From Todiramphus chloris collaris (taxonomy: Eukaryota; Chordata; Aves; Coraciiformes; Alcedinidae), in assembly GCA_025345505.1 (NCBI GenBank), contig JANVCC010000047.1, forward strand, positions 9,524,413 to 9,588,412: a DNA stretch of 64,000 nt. The letters are read 5' to 3'. Numbering within the stretch: position 1 is the first letter of the stretch; every line of letters begins with the position of its first letter. Positions 11,801-23,300 of the stretch are shown here, in pieces. Under the pieces are notes generated by a model. It was not told where the DNA came from. It saw only the letters and a list, made by a program, of their open reading frames with translations, and did not search any database. A program made the translations under genes and the position numbers.

Positions 11801-14800
11801 CTTGCCTGAAGGTTCAGCGGCTGCTTTTGCTCTCTGTAAATGAGCAGGCTGTGCATTAGGGACTGAGGATTTAGCAGGAAGAATGTTGTTAAAGTGGCCA
11901 GCTCAAAGTAGAGCGCAACCGAAAATGTGATGCTGTGTTATATCTTGAGTATTAAGTTGTCATTGTTCCCACTACTGAAATCTCCAAACTGATGATTTGT
12001 TTCCACAGTCGTTATGCAAGTTGATGCCTTTGTGCCTTGCTTTGGTTTCCCAGTTGCTACTCCATGATGAGTGGTTTTCTACTTCACAGCAGTTGCTCTT
12101 ATTTCCTTCCTTTGTTTTTCCCCACCCCTGATACCAGCCACTAACTTGCTTCTAGCTGCACTCTCAGAAGGAGCAGACCAGGTGATCCCTTCCCCATCAA
12201 TCATCTGAGCTCCCTCATCCAGTGCCAGCAGATACAGGAAGAGTCATGATGACCTTCTTCAGATGTCATGAGTTGCCCCTCTGCCCCCTTGGTGGTAGGA
12301 ACAGGCTGTTCCCCAGCCATTTACAGCATTAAAAGAGATATGCAGAGCTGGATAGAGAACTTCTCACTCTCCATACACATCCACACAGGGCAACGGACAT
12401 CTCCCCTAAGCAAACATGACTCAGAAGACATAAGACACAGAAAATACTGTAATTCATACTGGACAGGAAAGAAGCAATATTCATTCACACTTCAGACTAG
12501 AGTCACATTCTGTTTCATGGTGACATACAAGCAAAACAATTTTTTTCTTTTAATGACCTCCAATGGAACCAAGCCCCTGAGAATAACTTGGTAGAGGGCA
12601 GAAAAGCCTCTTTTCCAAGCAGTCCAAAATATGGTAAGATTTGTTCAATGTACTTCCCACACACCAAGGCTGGGACACAGGTACCCAAGAACATTTTACA
12701 CAATGACTCCTGATGATCAGTAGAAAGAAACTAAAACTGCTTAATTGAAAAGCAAACAGAACAAAACTAAAAGAAGCCACTGCCAGTGGGTTTTAAGAAT
12801 GAGCACAAGCCTTTGCTGTGACAGTTTGGATTTTAAAACTACTTTTAAGCCTCATGGTCTCCTCTTTCATTCCTGTTGAATGAGTTACATTATCTTGATT
12901 CATTGGCCACCCATTACTGGGTTTTGCTCCTTAAACGATCTTTTCTGAAAGAGCCAGCCAAACACCCCTGAAAGCTATGTTTTAAACTACACAGAGAACC
13001 TCAATAACAGCCACTGACATCAGCAACATTTTGCCTTTGTCTAAACCGACTGCCACAACACGTTTATTTTACAAGGGGGACGTTTGGCTTGCGGATGTCC
13101 AGTCAACGCATGTCAACAGCAAATGTTTTCTCCAGACTCTGACATTTGGATTTCAAATATCAAGACATTCAAAATTCAGTATTAATGTTCACGAAATTCT
13201 GACAGGTAACCCTTTGCCTGCTGACATATCCACCAACCTTGTCGCAGGACTACCAGAACACTCTATTCTCTCCTCGTATTTTTAGAAATTACTTTGATGT
13301 TTCAGTGCATCTGGGAAAAGCAGCCTGGCTTCACCACAGGTGTCTCATTCCCTTTCTCTGGGTGTTGCTCTACATGCTGCAGGGCCCCAGGTAACACCTT
13401 TTTCATGGTTCTATACCTGTCTGTGCTTGGACAAGGTTCTTGACCATCCAGTGGAGGCTGTAATGAAGAGTGCAGAGACTCGTCTTAGAATGACATTCTT
13501 GATCCCTGACAAATTTGCAGAAGGACAAGGTTTAGGCATAGAGCAAGCAGTTTGTAGTCTGACAGGAAAGAGAAGAACAAAGGGTACAATACCTGGAGGG
13601 AGCAAAAGCCTTCTGCCTGCCCAGGCCCTGCAGCTCCCCAAGAAAACGTTGAGAGGCACAGAGGATCACTGTGCCAAGACTGTCCTGAGCAGGCTTTCCA
13701 TGGAAAGGGCCAGCTCATGGTCAGGGAGAAGTTTTCAGCATGACAAAAAGCTGAAATTTAGAAAGAGATTAGGCAAAGATGAGAAACATGAAACAACATA
13801 CAGACAAAGCAGCTAAACTAATATTTGCCTTATAATGTGACAGTTCTCCTCAGACTACTCTCTCTGTGAGGATCAGCAACATAACAAAGACAGGAAAGAG
13901 GATTCACATCAAAATACCTTCAGCATTAGTTAGGTCTTTTTTTATTTTGTTTTTTTTAACCAAAATCTTCTCTTCCCTTTACCTACTGCACATTAAATGA
14001 GTTCCCTAAAGACGTAAGAGAAAAAGAACAAAGAGATAACTGTGGACAAGCAAGTGGGCAGAACTATTATTGATATTTCATAAGGGCAAATGGAGACCCA
14101 GGGGTAAAGATCCTTTGTTTATTGGTTTTCAAAGAAGAAGCGAGGGGGAGGTGGAGGGGTGGGGTGTGAAATTCAGTCTGAGCCAGAAGCTCAGAAGCTT
14201 TCTATCATTTTGTTTTGCTTTAAGCAATGCCACCTCACTGGCTCTGAAATTCTACAAGTTTCATACCAGGAATAAGTGAAATTAGTACTTCTTACAATGC
14301 ATGTGTGTACTCACATATGTATTCTATGTATGTGTGGTGTACAGGTGACACCACAGTACCGGTAAGTTATAAAACCCAGCCTAAGGGTTTGCAACCCAAG
14401 TCAGCAAGACAAAGGATAAAGAGATGAGATTTCCTTTGGGAAATTCCTGGAGCTGAAAGTAGATGGAGGCCAGGAGACCATTAGGAAGAAGCATCTTATA
14501 CACGTGACGTCTCCTTGCTCTGTAAGTGTTTATGAAGCATTAAAGACAGGATGAAGACTAGGTAGACCTTTAGTTTGAGCAAGTACAGTTGTTCTCTTCT
14601 AGTGACATAATTCCACTTTCCATCTCTGTTTCTGTCTCCTTACTGTTAAGATGTCAAATCCAGCAGATTAGAGCGCTGAGGCAGCCTGCCCTCTTAACGC
14701 TTTAGTTCAGGTAACTACATGTGGAAACTAGGGCCTCAACTGTTCGGATTGGTAGACTGTTGGTTAGGATTCAGGTTGCCAGTGAATAAAAGGTAAGATC

Positions 14801-15118
14801 TAGCAGTATGGTTTAGTGGTCTGGTGACACGTGGGAAGCAGCATGCAGAATGCACCCTACACCACACTCCTTGCTGCTTTCCAAAGCTCAGCACACCCTT
14901 CAGCTTGGTACCAGTCAGATTTAATGAATGACCTGACAGTCAGTAGTAGCTGCATTCTTAGCAGTAAGTAGCCAGAGAACCAGTTCACAGACAGCAATGT
15001 GGGCTTGCTAAAAGGCAGCTCTACTACCTACAAGTCACTAGTTTCTGGCTTTGCAATTCACCTTTTTTCCACATCGCTGTGTGATTTGGTCATTGCTCTC
15101 ACCTGTTATTTTCCACTC
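5819..15118. other. Non-coding spacer
   Basis: About 9.3 kb with no supported gene or complete repeat. It contains short poly-A tracts at 6254-6268 and 11556-11569 and a 16-bp perfect palindrome at 6152-6167. The 158-codon open frame at 13340-13816 on the plus strand has no recognisable domain and overlaps equally open frames on the minus strand, which argues for chance. A TG/CA-rich stretch lies at about 14300-14340. The rest appears unique. Confidence 0.65.
6152..6167. repeat. 16-bp perfect palindrome
   Basis: ACAATATTAATATTGT is identical to its own reverse complement and sits in AT-rich DNA. Such palindromes can bind paired homeodomain or other dimeric factors, but they also arise by chance in AT-rich sequence. 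Confidence 0.9.
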
Positions 15119-15586
15119 TGTGGTGGGTTGACCCTGTCTGGGCACCAGGTGCCCACCAAGCCCTTCTATCATTCCCCCCGACCCCCTTCAGCACGGCACG
15201 CAGGGAGAGAATAAGGCACAAAGCACAGGGGTGTGGGTTATGATAGATAAGGTGTTATTCTCTACTTCCCGTCCGCAGGCGATGTCGGGCCGAGTCCAGG
15301 AAGCGAGGCTCCAGGAACACGTAGCAGCTGCTTGGAGGACAAAGCAGAATGCCCCCCCATCCTCCTCCTGCCCTCTCCCTTTATAGCTGAGCTGACGTCA
15401 TATGGTATGGAATAGCCCACTGGTCAGCTCAGGTTGGTTGTATCTTCTCCCCCATCCTGCCCCCCATCCTCTGGTGCCGTGTGAGCACCGGCAGTCACAA
15501 CACGGGTGTGTTATCAACACCCTCCAGCTCCCAGTGCTGCAGCATGAGGCTGGATGGGGAAAAGCAGCTCAGCCAGACCCAATACA
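15119..15586 (+). mobile_element. Solo LTR of an ERVL-type endogenous retrovirus
   Basis: The element opens with TGTGGTGGGTTGACCCTG and closes with AATACA, giving the TG...CA ends of a retroviral LTR about 468 bp long. It is flanked by CACTC (15114-15118) and CACTG (15587-15591), a 5-bp target duplication with one mismatch, as expected for ERVL. Internal landmarks match the avian ERVL LTR type I remember: a T-rich TATA-like box at 15379-15386, TGACGTCATATGGTATGGAA at 15393-15412, and TGTGTTATCAACA before the 3' end. No internal retroviral genes adjoin it, so it is a solo LTR left by recombination. It is related to the LTR at 38930-39413, which has the same orientation. Confidence 0.85.
15379..15400 (+). 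promoter_or_regulatory. LTR promoter core: TATA-like box and CRE
   Basis: CTTTATAG at 15379-15386 is followed six bases later by a perfect palindromic cAMP response element, TGACGTCA, at 15393-15400. Known CREB/ATF proteins bind TGACGTCA, and such sites are common in retroviral U3 regions. That the site is occupied or active in the host is inference. Confidence 0.6.
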
Positions 15587-16745
15587 CACTGGAATTCCTT
15601 ATTTCAAGCAACAAGTGAGCTGAGAAGTGATAATGAGATAGTGTACCTTGCCCGTCTCTGCTCCCTTTGACACCAAAGACTGTTTTATCACAGATAAGAG
15701 TGGAGCAATTTGATTCACTGCAGATGCCACTTCTGCTCTGAACAGGACCCTCCTTTTCTTTCCTCACCCAGCCTACATCCCTCCCTGGCTGGACTAACAT
15801 AAAACTCTTTTCAAAAATCCCTGTTTCCAGCAGTAGCACCCCCATGGCTGTCTGATCTCCAAGCTACTGGCAGCTCCTGCTTCATATTGCTGTTTCGCTC
15901 TGCGCTGACGGTGATGTGGGAGTCAGTTCTGCACAGCACGGGCTGCTCCAGATCAGAGGCAGCCCTTCACCAAACAAGTCAATGAACTCCCAGATTTTCT
16001 CTCCAGCCAAAGACTCAGACTCTCCAGGCAAGTGGTCAGCTACTTGACAGTGCTCCGCTCAGGGATATATTACATTTTTAACACCAAATTTCCAACACAA
16101 TGACATCTGCAATTAGTTCTCTGCATAGCATCCTGCTTTCATTACGCAAGTTTTCTGTATTTATGCTTCCAACTATACTTTTCTAACTTGTCTTAAAAAC
16201 CAACACTTCCAGAACAATAATAAATAGCCTTAGGTTACCACTTTCACCCTAACATAAACAACTCTGCAAACCTGAAGAGAACATGAGTAACTGAGAATTT
16301 TTAATTTTTTTTTTTTTTTAAATAAAGATTGCATTGCTTTTTTCCAGTTGTTTTCCAAAGGAACTTGCTGAGGGTAAACTGAGTTGTAAGGCATGGTTCT
16401 GGGTATAAAGTGTTGAAGGTAAGGCTGTGCAACTATCTTCTCAGTGCCGGATAAGGGCAATATTAAATAGGACTAATGAGCTTAAGTGAGTCAAATGACC
16501 TTTCCTCATTTGCTACAAACAGCTTTGTTCCTATGATTCAGTTGGTTGCTCAGTAAAGGTTGTGCAGCTCATTTGCTGCATTCTTTACACCAGAAATTAA
16601 TAAATGAGTCCACAGTGTTCTACATCTATTCAATGACCCATTGGTAAGCAATTTTATCTACCTGCCTACTATTTGAACGAAGGCTTGCATTGCTGAAGCC
16701 TTCCAGTTACATCGTAAGGAGCAATATATAAAGCCATACCAGAGT

Positions 16746-16811
16746 GTCAATCACGCCTTCAAGCAGCTTGTTCCACAGATAGTTGTGTTCCACCTTCTCA
16801 AAAAATGCTGT
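16746..16811 (-). pseudogene. Possible reverse-transcriptase remnant
   Basis: On the minus strand this stretch translates to a run reading TAFFEKVEHNYLWNKLLEG. It resembles the block after the first catalytic aspartate region of LINE reverse transcriptases, where 'AFD.V.H..L...L...G' is typical. The expected aspartate before AF is not present, the match covers only about 22 residues, and no neighbouring reverse-transcriptase blocks were found. It could be a badly decayed LINE fragment or coincidence. No function is claimed. Confidence 0.15.
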
Positions 16812-17123
16812 ATAGCAACACACTAATAAAGTACAGAGGAACTGGCTTTCACAGGGAGTTGGTGGTTTTGGTTTTTTCATGCAAAACATGCCTGCAAACA
16901 GGGGGGAAAAAGGGATGTATTAAACTCTGGGTATATGATTGATTTGAGCAATCTCAAAAAAGTATGAGGGAGAAAGGATTTTAAACAAGCTGCTCTCCTG
17001 TCTTTACTGTTCTTCTCAGGATAGAAAAAAATCCAAATTGTCAAAACACACAGGTCAATATTCTCCATTATATGTAAATGTCACTCTTCTGTCATGAAGA
17101 GAAGAAAAAGACTCAGGTAATAC

Positions 17124-17345
17124 CTTTTTGGAAGCATGTTTCTTTTAACCAGTTCTGCCCAGAGATCTGACCAACCTCCAGGTACAATGCTTAAGACCCT
17201 GGCATCCCAATTATTTGGTGTGTACTTCCCCCTACGTACAGCTGTCCCTCCCAAGGGAATAAATGTACGTTGGGGATAGGGATAAGGGCCCACGAAAGTC
17301 TCACCCCTGTACAAAGCTGGGGTCCAGTGGTTCTGAAGCTCTCCA
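17124..17345 (-). other. Candidate coding exon, unrecognised
   Basis: A minus-strand frame stays open from 17359 down to 17084 (92 codons). Within it, a 222-bp segment is bounded by an AG acceptor (CTAACCAG, preceded by a pyrimidine-rich stretch) and a donor reading AAAAAG then GTATTA. The length is a multiple of three and both ends are phase 2, so the exon would be symmetric. The translation is rich in P, Y, W and G (NHWTPALYRGETF, GPYPYPQRTF, GKYTPNNWDA), a composition seen in some small ciliary or sperm microtubule-associated proteins. I do not recognise a family. In-frame stops lie just upstream, next to the strongest pyrimidine tract. It may be a real exon, a dead exon or a chance open frame. 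Confidence 0.2.
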
Positions 17346-20300
17346 CTGGTTAGGTGCAGCTATTTTTAGAGGACGCTGATGAAGAGAAAGGATTTAACCA
17401 TGTCTGAGGAGGTTTGACAAGCTGTAATTGCTTTCTAATCTCTTAACAATACATTCTTGAAATTATGCATGTGTTTAAGTGATTTGCTGAACTGGGTCTT
17501 CAGCTGAAAAACCAAGCAAATGGCTTGGAAAGATATCTCTGTAGATGAGGATATTCGCTACATAAGGCTACAATAGTCAGGCAGCCGTGCCTCAAGTTCT
17601 AGTGCGCATCTGTTTTGTCTGTTTCTTACTGCTTCCCATCTAAATTTTAGAACACATTTTCAAGAGGTTTTTTTCCCCCCTAAGTAGCTTCTGCAGCAAG
17701 CGATACCAGAAATCCCCACCATGACACACATATGCTACAGTGATATGTATCTTTAGTTTCCCTTTCTCTTGGTTACCAGCATGGGCTTTTTTCAGTAATG
17801 CTGTTCTCTCTTTCACATGATGATAATGAAAATGGATATATGCCCTGAAAGGGTAAATAAGGGCACTGACACATAGCAACTTATTGACAGGAGCTGTTTA
17901 AGCACTGTCATGTGGCTGGCATGTCACTTACTGATCAAATTCTTTTCCTGCCAGTTAAAATTACATTGATGGCTCATGCGGATTTTAGTCTCTCCATAGC
18001 ACCGTAGCTCCATTCACAGAATTCACTATGGGTCTCATGTTTAAAAAGACAGGATGAGGAAATCATCTGTGCTTGCTTGACTTCTGCTCCATGTTTAAGT
18101 CAGCTCTGCCTGCAGAGTAAGATACAGCTCTACTGGTCCGCAACAATTTATATGGAAACATGCAGAGAGTGGGGTCAGCTGGACGCACCATAGCAACACA
18201 TGGGCCCTTCCAAAGTTTTACTGGTACTAGATACCCAGCAGAAACCCTTTTAGAGGCACTTTTTGTCACTTAGGAGCGCAACTAAATACAGAACCCTAAC
18301 ATTAGTCTGCTGAAAATAGTTAAAGAAACTTGCTTACCATACCATCATAGCTCCACCAGGCTGAGGAGGAAGCAACTGTGATCTTGTCTCTCTTAAGACA
18401 GTTTTCAGGAGCTCTGGTTAATGCAGACTGCAATTATGACTACTTTTAATTGAAGGCTTCTTCTTGGACCAAAACACTGCCTTTTTAATGATACCAAGTA
18501 GTCTGGGATATTTTGCCTAAAATAATCCATATTCAAGTGACTACTATAAAGAAAGCTGAACTTAAACTGGCTTCTTGATCATGACAAGTATTTAAATACC
18601 AAGTACATGCACCAGCAGTCCAGGTCATCCTGCCATCACTTCATCTGATATTGGCACATTCTGCACTAAAGGATGCTTTGTGAGTTGGACAAGATGGGGC
18701 TGCTTATACAAGTTGTACAAAGCTGCAGGTCAGTGCAGAAAAAAGGTGTCACCAACAAGCAACAAGGAGCATTCCTGACACAAGTGGAGCATGTACACCA
18801 ACACTGGCTTGCCATGTTGGAACTGGGGAGTTGTGTCCTCCCTTCCTCTCTGTGCTCACATTTTTTGAGAGAGGCATATCAGAGCTTATCTGTCACCATG
18901 GGAGTGAGGGAAAGAAAGCAAGTGGACAGGAGACAGAGGCATTTGCAGATGGCATGAAGCAGTGGGAGGCTGGTAGAGTTTGAAGACCAATGGGCCATTT
19001 TGGACACAGTTTCCATTCCTAAACTATTGGCACTGAGGCTGCAAGAGAAGTGAGAAACCAGTGCCATGCAAGGTAAAAAGGCAGTGCCGTGGAAGGCAGC
19101 ACCCAAGGACACTGAAAGGAGAGGAGGGCAGCAATGCATTGGATATTTGCATACTGGAAAAATCATTTATCAACACACATAGTATCTGGAGAACTGGGAT
19201 TTGATGATACCAAAGGAAAAAAAACAGTGCAGAGGTGGAAAGAGAGAAAGGTGTAAAGAATTCTAGCATTGGGCAAAGCAAGGCATCAGCACATGCACAG
19301 CACAGAGCAAAAACTTCAGGACTTGATACGCTACTCCTCTCTATTTCTGCTTACTGTGGAAATACAATATAGTCCTCAGATAATTCTTAATCTTGTCTGC
19401 TTATTAGCTTTCCAACTAATTACATGATGCAAAAATTGGAATTAACAAAACATATATGCATTGCAGATTTGTTTGCTCAAGGTTCCCTGTAACAAACTGC
19501 AAAGGAATTGCTCAAAAAATTTGAAGTGAAACATTGACTAAGAAATTGGGAAATACAATCATGAATTCAGGGAACAAAATACAGTTCAGGGAAGCTCTGA
19601 AGACCTAACAGTCATCAGATTTGTTAAAAAGTGACTTAAAGTCAATAAAGCTTTCATGAAATGAACACACCTGTTCTGGAGCAGCTGAATGCTCACAGAA
19701 AACTCTGAAAAACATTCAGTTTAGTTCTACCAAATGGCCTATATTTTACCTCTCTCCCATTTTGACACATTGATATTAAAAGCAACATCTTTACTTCTCA
19801 GAAATTCATCTGTCTCTTGTGCTGCTGATTAGCCAGATGAAGTAATATTTATCTGTGATGACAGTCATTTTACTAGAACTACATTTGATGGTGTAAATAA
19901 CAGAGAATTAGCCATAGAATCTGATGAACTCTTAAAAAGCCAAGTGTTTTGATTCTGATGCTCCCCTGTGATGAAACCACGACAGTAAAAGATCCAAGAC
20001 GATAAGCACACAGAACTATCCTGACATGAAGAAAAATATTTTGTGATGTTTTCCCAGAGGCATCCAGCAAGTCATACAGAATGCGAAAATAGACTACAGT
20101 GTTTTGAAAAGAATACATAAGAAAAAAGATACCACAAAAAATCAGCTTATTTGAGACAGTGCTTGAACATATGAAGTACAAGAGAAACAAAAGATAGAAA
20201 AGAAATAGTAAAGTATTATTTTAAGGATAAAAGCATTCTTCACTTGCACAAAGAACAGAAAAATCTCAATCTGTTATTTTAAACCATGTGTTAAGAACAT

Positions 20301-23300
20301 TTACCCTTAAGAGGCAAAGGATATTAAAAGACCTGGACACCTGCCCCTTTGGAAGACAACCAGTAGCATCTCAACATGCCTAACTGTCCCAGCCATTTAA
20401 GAATGTTTTCCCTCCTCACCATGCAGGCCATCAGCCCATTGTCAATCCCTTTGCTTTTTGTCTTCTCCCAGTTCAGAAAGTGCAGAGTCTAGCACCCACC
20501 ACACCAGCCAGCCTGCAAACACAACCTGGTCCTCCTTACACACATGAAACTGCCGCTTCCCTGGCAGAACAGTGGAGCAGTGTCCTAAGGGAGGGATTTC
20601 CTCTGCTTCAGCCATGAGTATAGGACCTCCCTGATATCCTCACCCCCTCCCCAAGGTGGCCACCACAGACTCTCTCAGCACAACTGTCCAGTCACTGGGG
20701 CTCTCTCTCACTGCTGAGGTGCTTTGTAACCCTTTCCCAATGGGTCATGTCAGGGAGTCTGCCCTTCAAAATCATCCCTTCTAATTACCTCTCTTCTCAT
20801 CTAATTCAACTTAAAGGCAATTTTCCTTCTGAAATGCATTACCCACATGATTAAATGTCGCATGATACAAAAAAAAAAACCCCAAGCAAATGAAACCAAC
20901 AACCCAAAAACTGGCAAGCTTGATACAGCAAAAAGCAGAAAGATTTGCACAGCATCAGGGCTACAGTCCTTCTCAGAAGCAATAATAACCACTTTACAGA
21001 GACACAGATGCTCGCTGTCCCTCCCTAGCCAAGGCAGTAAATAAGCCCTATTGAAGTCAAAGCAGTAAAGACATTTTGAAATTTTGATAAGTACTTTCAC
21101 AGTAAGTTCTACAAGTTGATTTCATTTTCTGAAGCACTGCAGACTGTTGAGTTCATTGCTGTTGAGCAAAAAGAATTAAGTGTGGCAGTACTACAGAGCC
21201 CCCATTATATACTGACAACAATGTTTTGACTTCAGTGCTCTCTTCATACTGTGGACAAATACAGAGTTGTTTGCCTGTCTGTTCTACACTGAAAGTGCAC
21301 CTGAGGTTTGCAAATACAAAGGCTCTAAAGCCACTCCAGGTGAAATCACCATTGACTTCCACAGGCGCAAAAGAAACCCTTATAAAAAGGCCTTATAGGA
21401 TGACAAAAAAAAACCCCACAACACAAAAACACACCTCTTTCCAAAACCTCTTCTATGTTCTTGAAAGATATCCAGTTATTCCACAATCCCTGTCTGTTAA
21501 CAACAGTATTAAGAGCTGTCTCATCTTACAAAACAGATCCTTACTTCAATTTTTGAAGTGCAGAGCTAAGGATCAAATAGTGTCTCTGACAAATGGTGAG
21601 GTGAATCTGGATTTTGACTACCAGGATGCACTCATTTTACAACTACAGGCCTCTTTGGAAGACCTTTGCTCATCTGAACAGTCAGGCATGGTCCAGTAGA
21701 AGCTAAACTTAGACACATAATACAAAGATCATTTTAGCACTGCATATGGGTGGGACCACTACAACACTGATCAAATTATCCTATTTTTATATTCTTTATT
21801 AAATAGTTTCTAACCCAGTCTGATACAGAAGAGATCTCTTCCCTTATTGGGTATTCTGTAAAGCACTCTGCTCCTGCCCCACTGACCCAAATGGATGCAG
21901 GGACTTCCACACTCCCAGTTCAGTGCAGCTGCCAGGTAATGCATGGTGCCAGCTTTCTTGGCGTGCAGTCGTGCCCACAGTGGGGAGATCCCTGCCCATT
22001 CAGGAGGAACTGCAATCCCAGGTCTTGTCACCCCTTTACGTGAGAAGCCGAAGAGGCCTTGAATTTACCACTTCATCAAGCACAGGATGGACCATGCTTA
22101 TGACACCATTTTAAAGTGCTGCACAGGAAAGAACAAAATCTGTCCCTCTTGTAAACATCGCAGTAGACAGCTTCTGCAGGTATTTCCAGGATGACTGGAA
22201 AAAGCTGGAAATTAGTTTCAAAAACCCCTTCACTCATGTTGTAACTAGCTTGGCGTTACTACTGCCCTACTTTCCTATAGTAGAATAAGAGTCACTCTTA
22301 ATTTCAGTTATCCCACTATCACCACTAGCAACACAAGCATATTTGGTCTGGTTATTCATTTCTGAAGAGCTGCTGTGGAGTAGCCATGAGAGGGAATTGT
22401 AAACACACCACTACTGGTTTGCCTGGGCACATTAGAACAAAAATCAATTGTTCCTCTTACAGGAGAGGTCTCAAAGGATGAAATAACACAAGATCTGAAT
22501 TGCATCCTAGTTAGTTTATCTGCCTCTATCTTTGACAGCTGACGGGGAAACTGAAGATTCCGTTTAAAGAACAAAGAGACCCACTCTGATCGTGCACAGA
22601 CAGTTCCATTTTCACCCTACCTGCCTCAGAGGAACAAGGACATCACTGCAAGATTCTTCAGCCTTTGCAGCCAATACAGCACATGACTGAAAACACTGAA
22701 ATTGCACTGTGCTGATAGACTGAGAGCACAAGGAGATTAAAATTCATTTTTCCCACCTGTTTTGGTTATGTCAAAGTTCCCTTCAGTTGTTCAATTGCTG
22801 GACAATTGGTGTTCAGAAGATAGCAGGAATGACAAGACAATTTGTAGAAGATGCTGGGAGGGGTCAGGGCAGCAAGCGGGAGACCAGTCGAGCTTCTTGA
22901 GAGAAGGCAAGTGTGAGGATCCTCTTAGCTAAACTAAATCACATCAGCAACATGTACTCACACTTGCTGCCAGCCCCACTGAGAAGATACAGACAGGAAA
23001 GACAAACCCAAATGACCTTTTATCAGGTTATCTTGCAAAGTTGAGGGTAGGTGTTAGAATGATTGGAGGCTTCTTGGAGCACTGCAACCCAGTGCTAAAG
23101 TAGAACACTGCAAAGCAGCAAGCAGAATATTTCTCTCATCTGAATCTAATGAATTCACTAATCACGTTGCTGTAATTTCCTTTCAAGCTATTGGTAGAAT
23201 AAGTGGATACCTGGGGAGCCAGCACTGCCTGCAGAACTGAGAACTTCTGCTGTTTATTGCTATGCGTGGGAAAGTGGTTTTCCTGGATGCATTTATTTGC

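Noticed and set aside
13340-13816. 158-codon plus-strand open frame
   Set aside because: No recognisable family and equally open frames overlap it on the minus strand, pointing to local composition and not to coding.
16707-17345. Joining the two minus-strand protein-like islets into one two-exon gene
   Set aside because: The reading phases do not fit: the 222-bp segment ends in phase 2, while the apparent acceptors before the 16.8 kb islet need phase 1, and the phase-2 join meets a stop.
19879-20190. Hydrophobic 103-codon minus-strand frame that resembles membrane segments
   Set aside because: Hydrophobicity follows from T-rich codons on that strand; no topology or family match.
21226-21699. 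157-codon plus-strand open frame
   Set aside because: Lysine- and leucine-rich translation from AT-rich DNA, with no motif, no splice context and no neighbouring exon.
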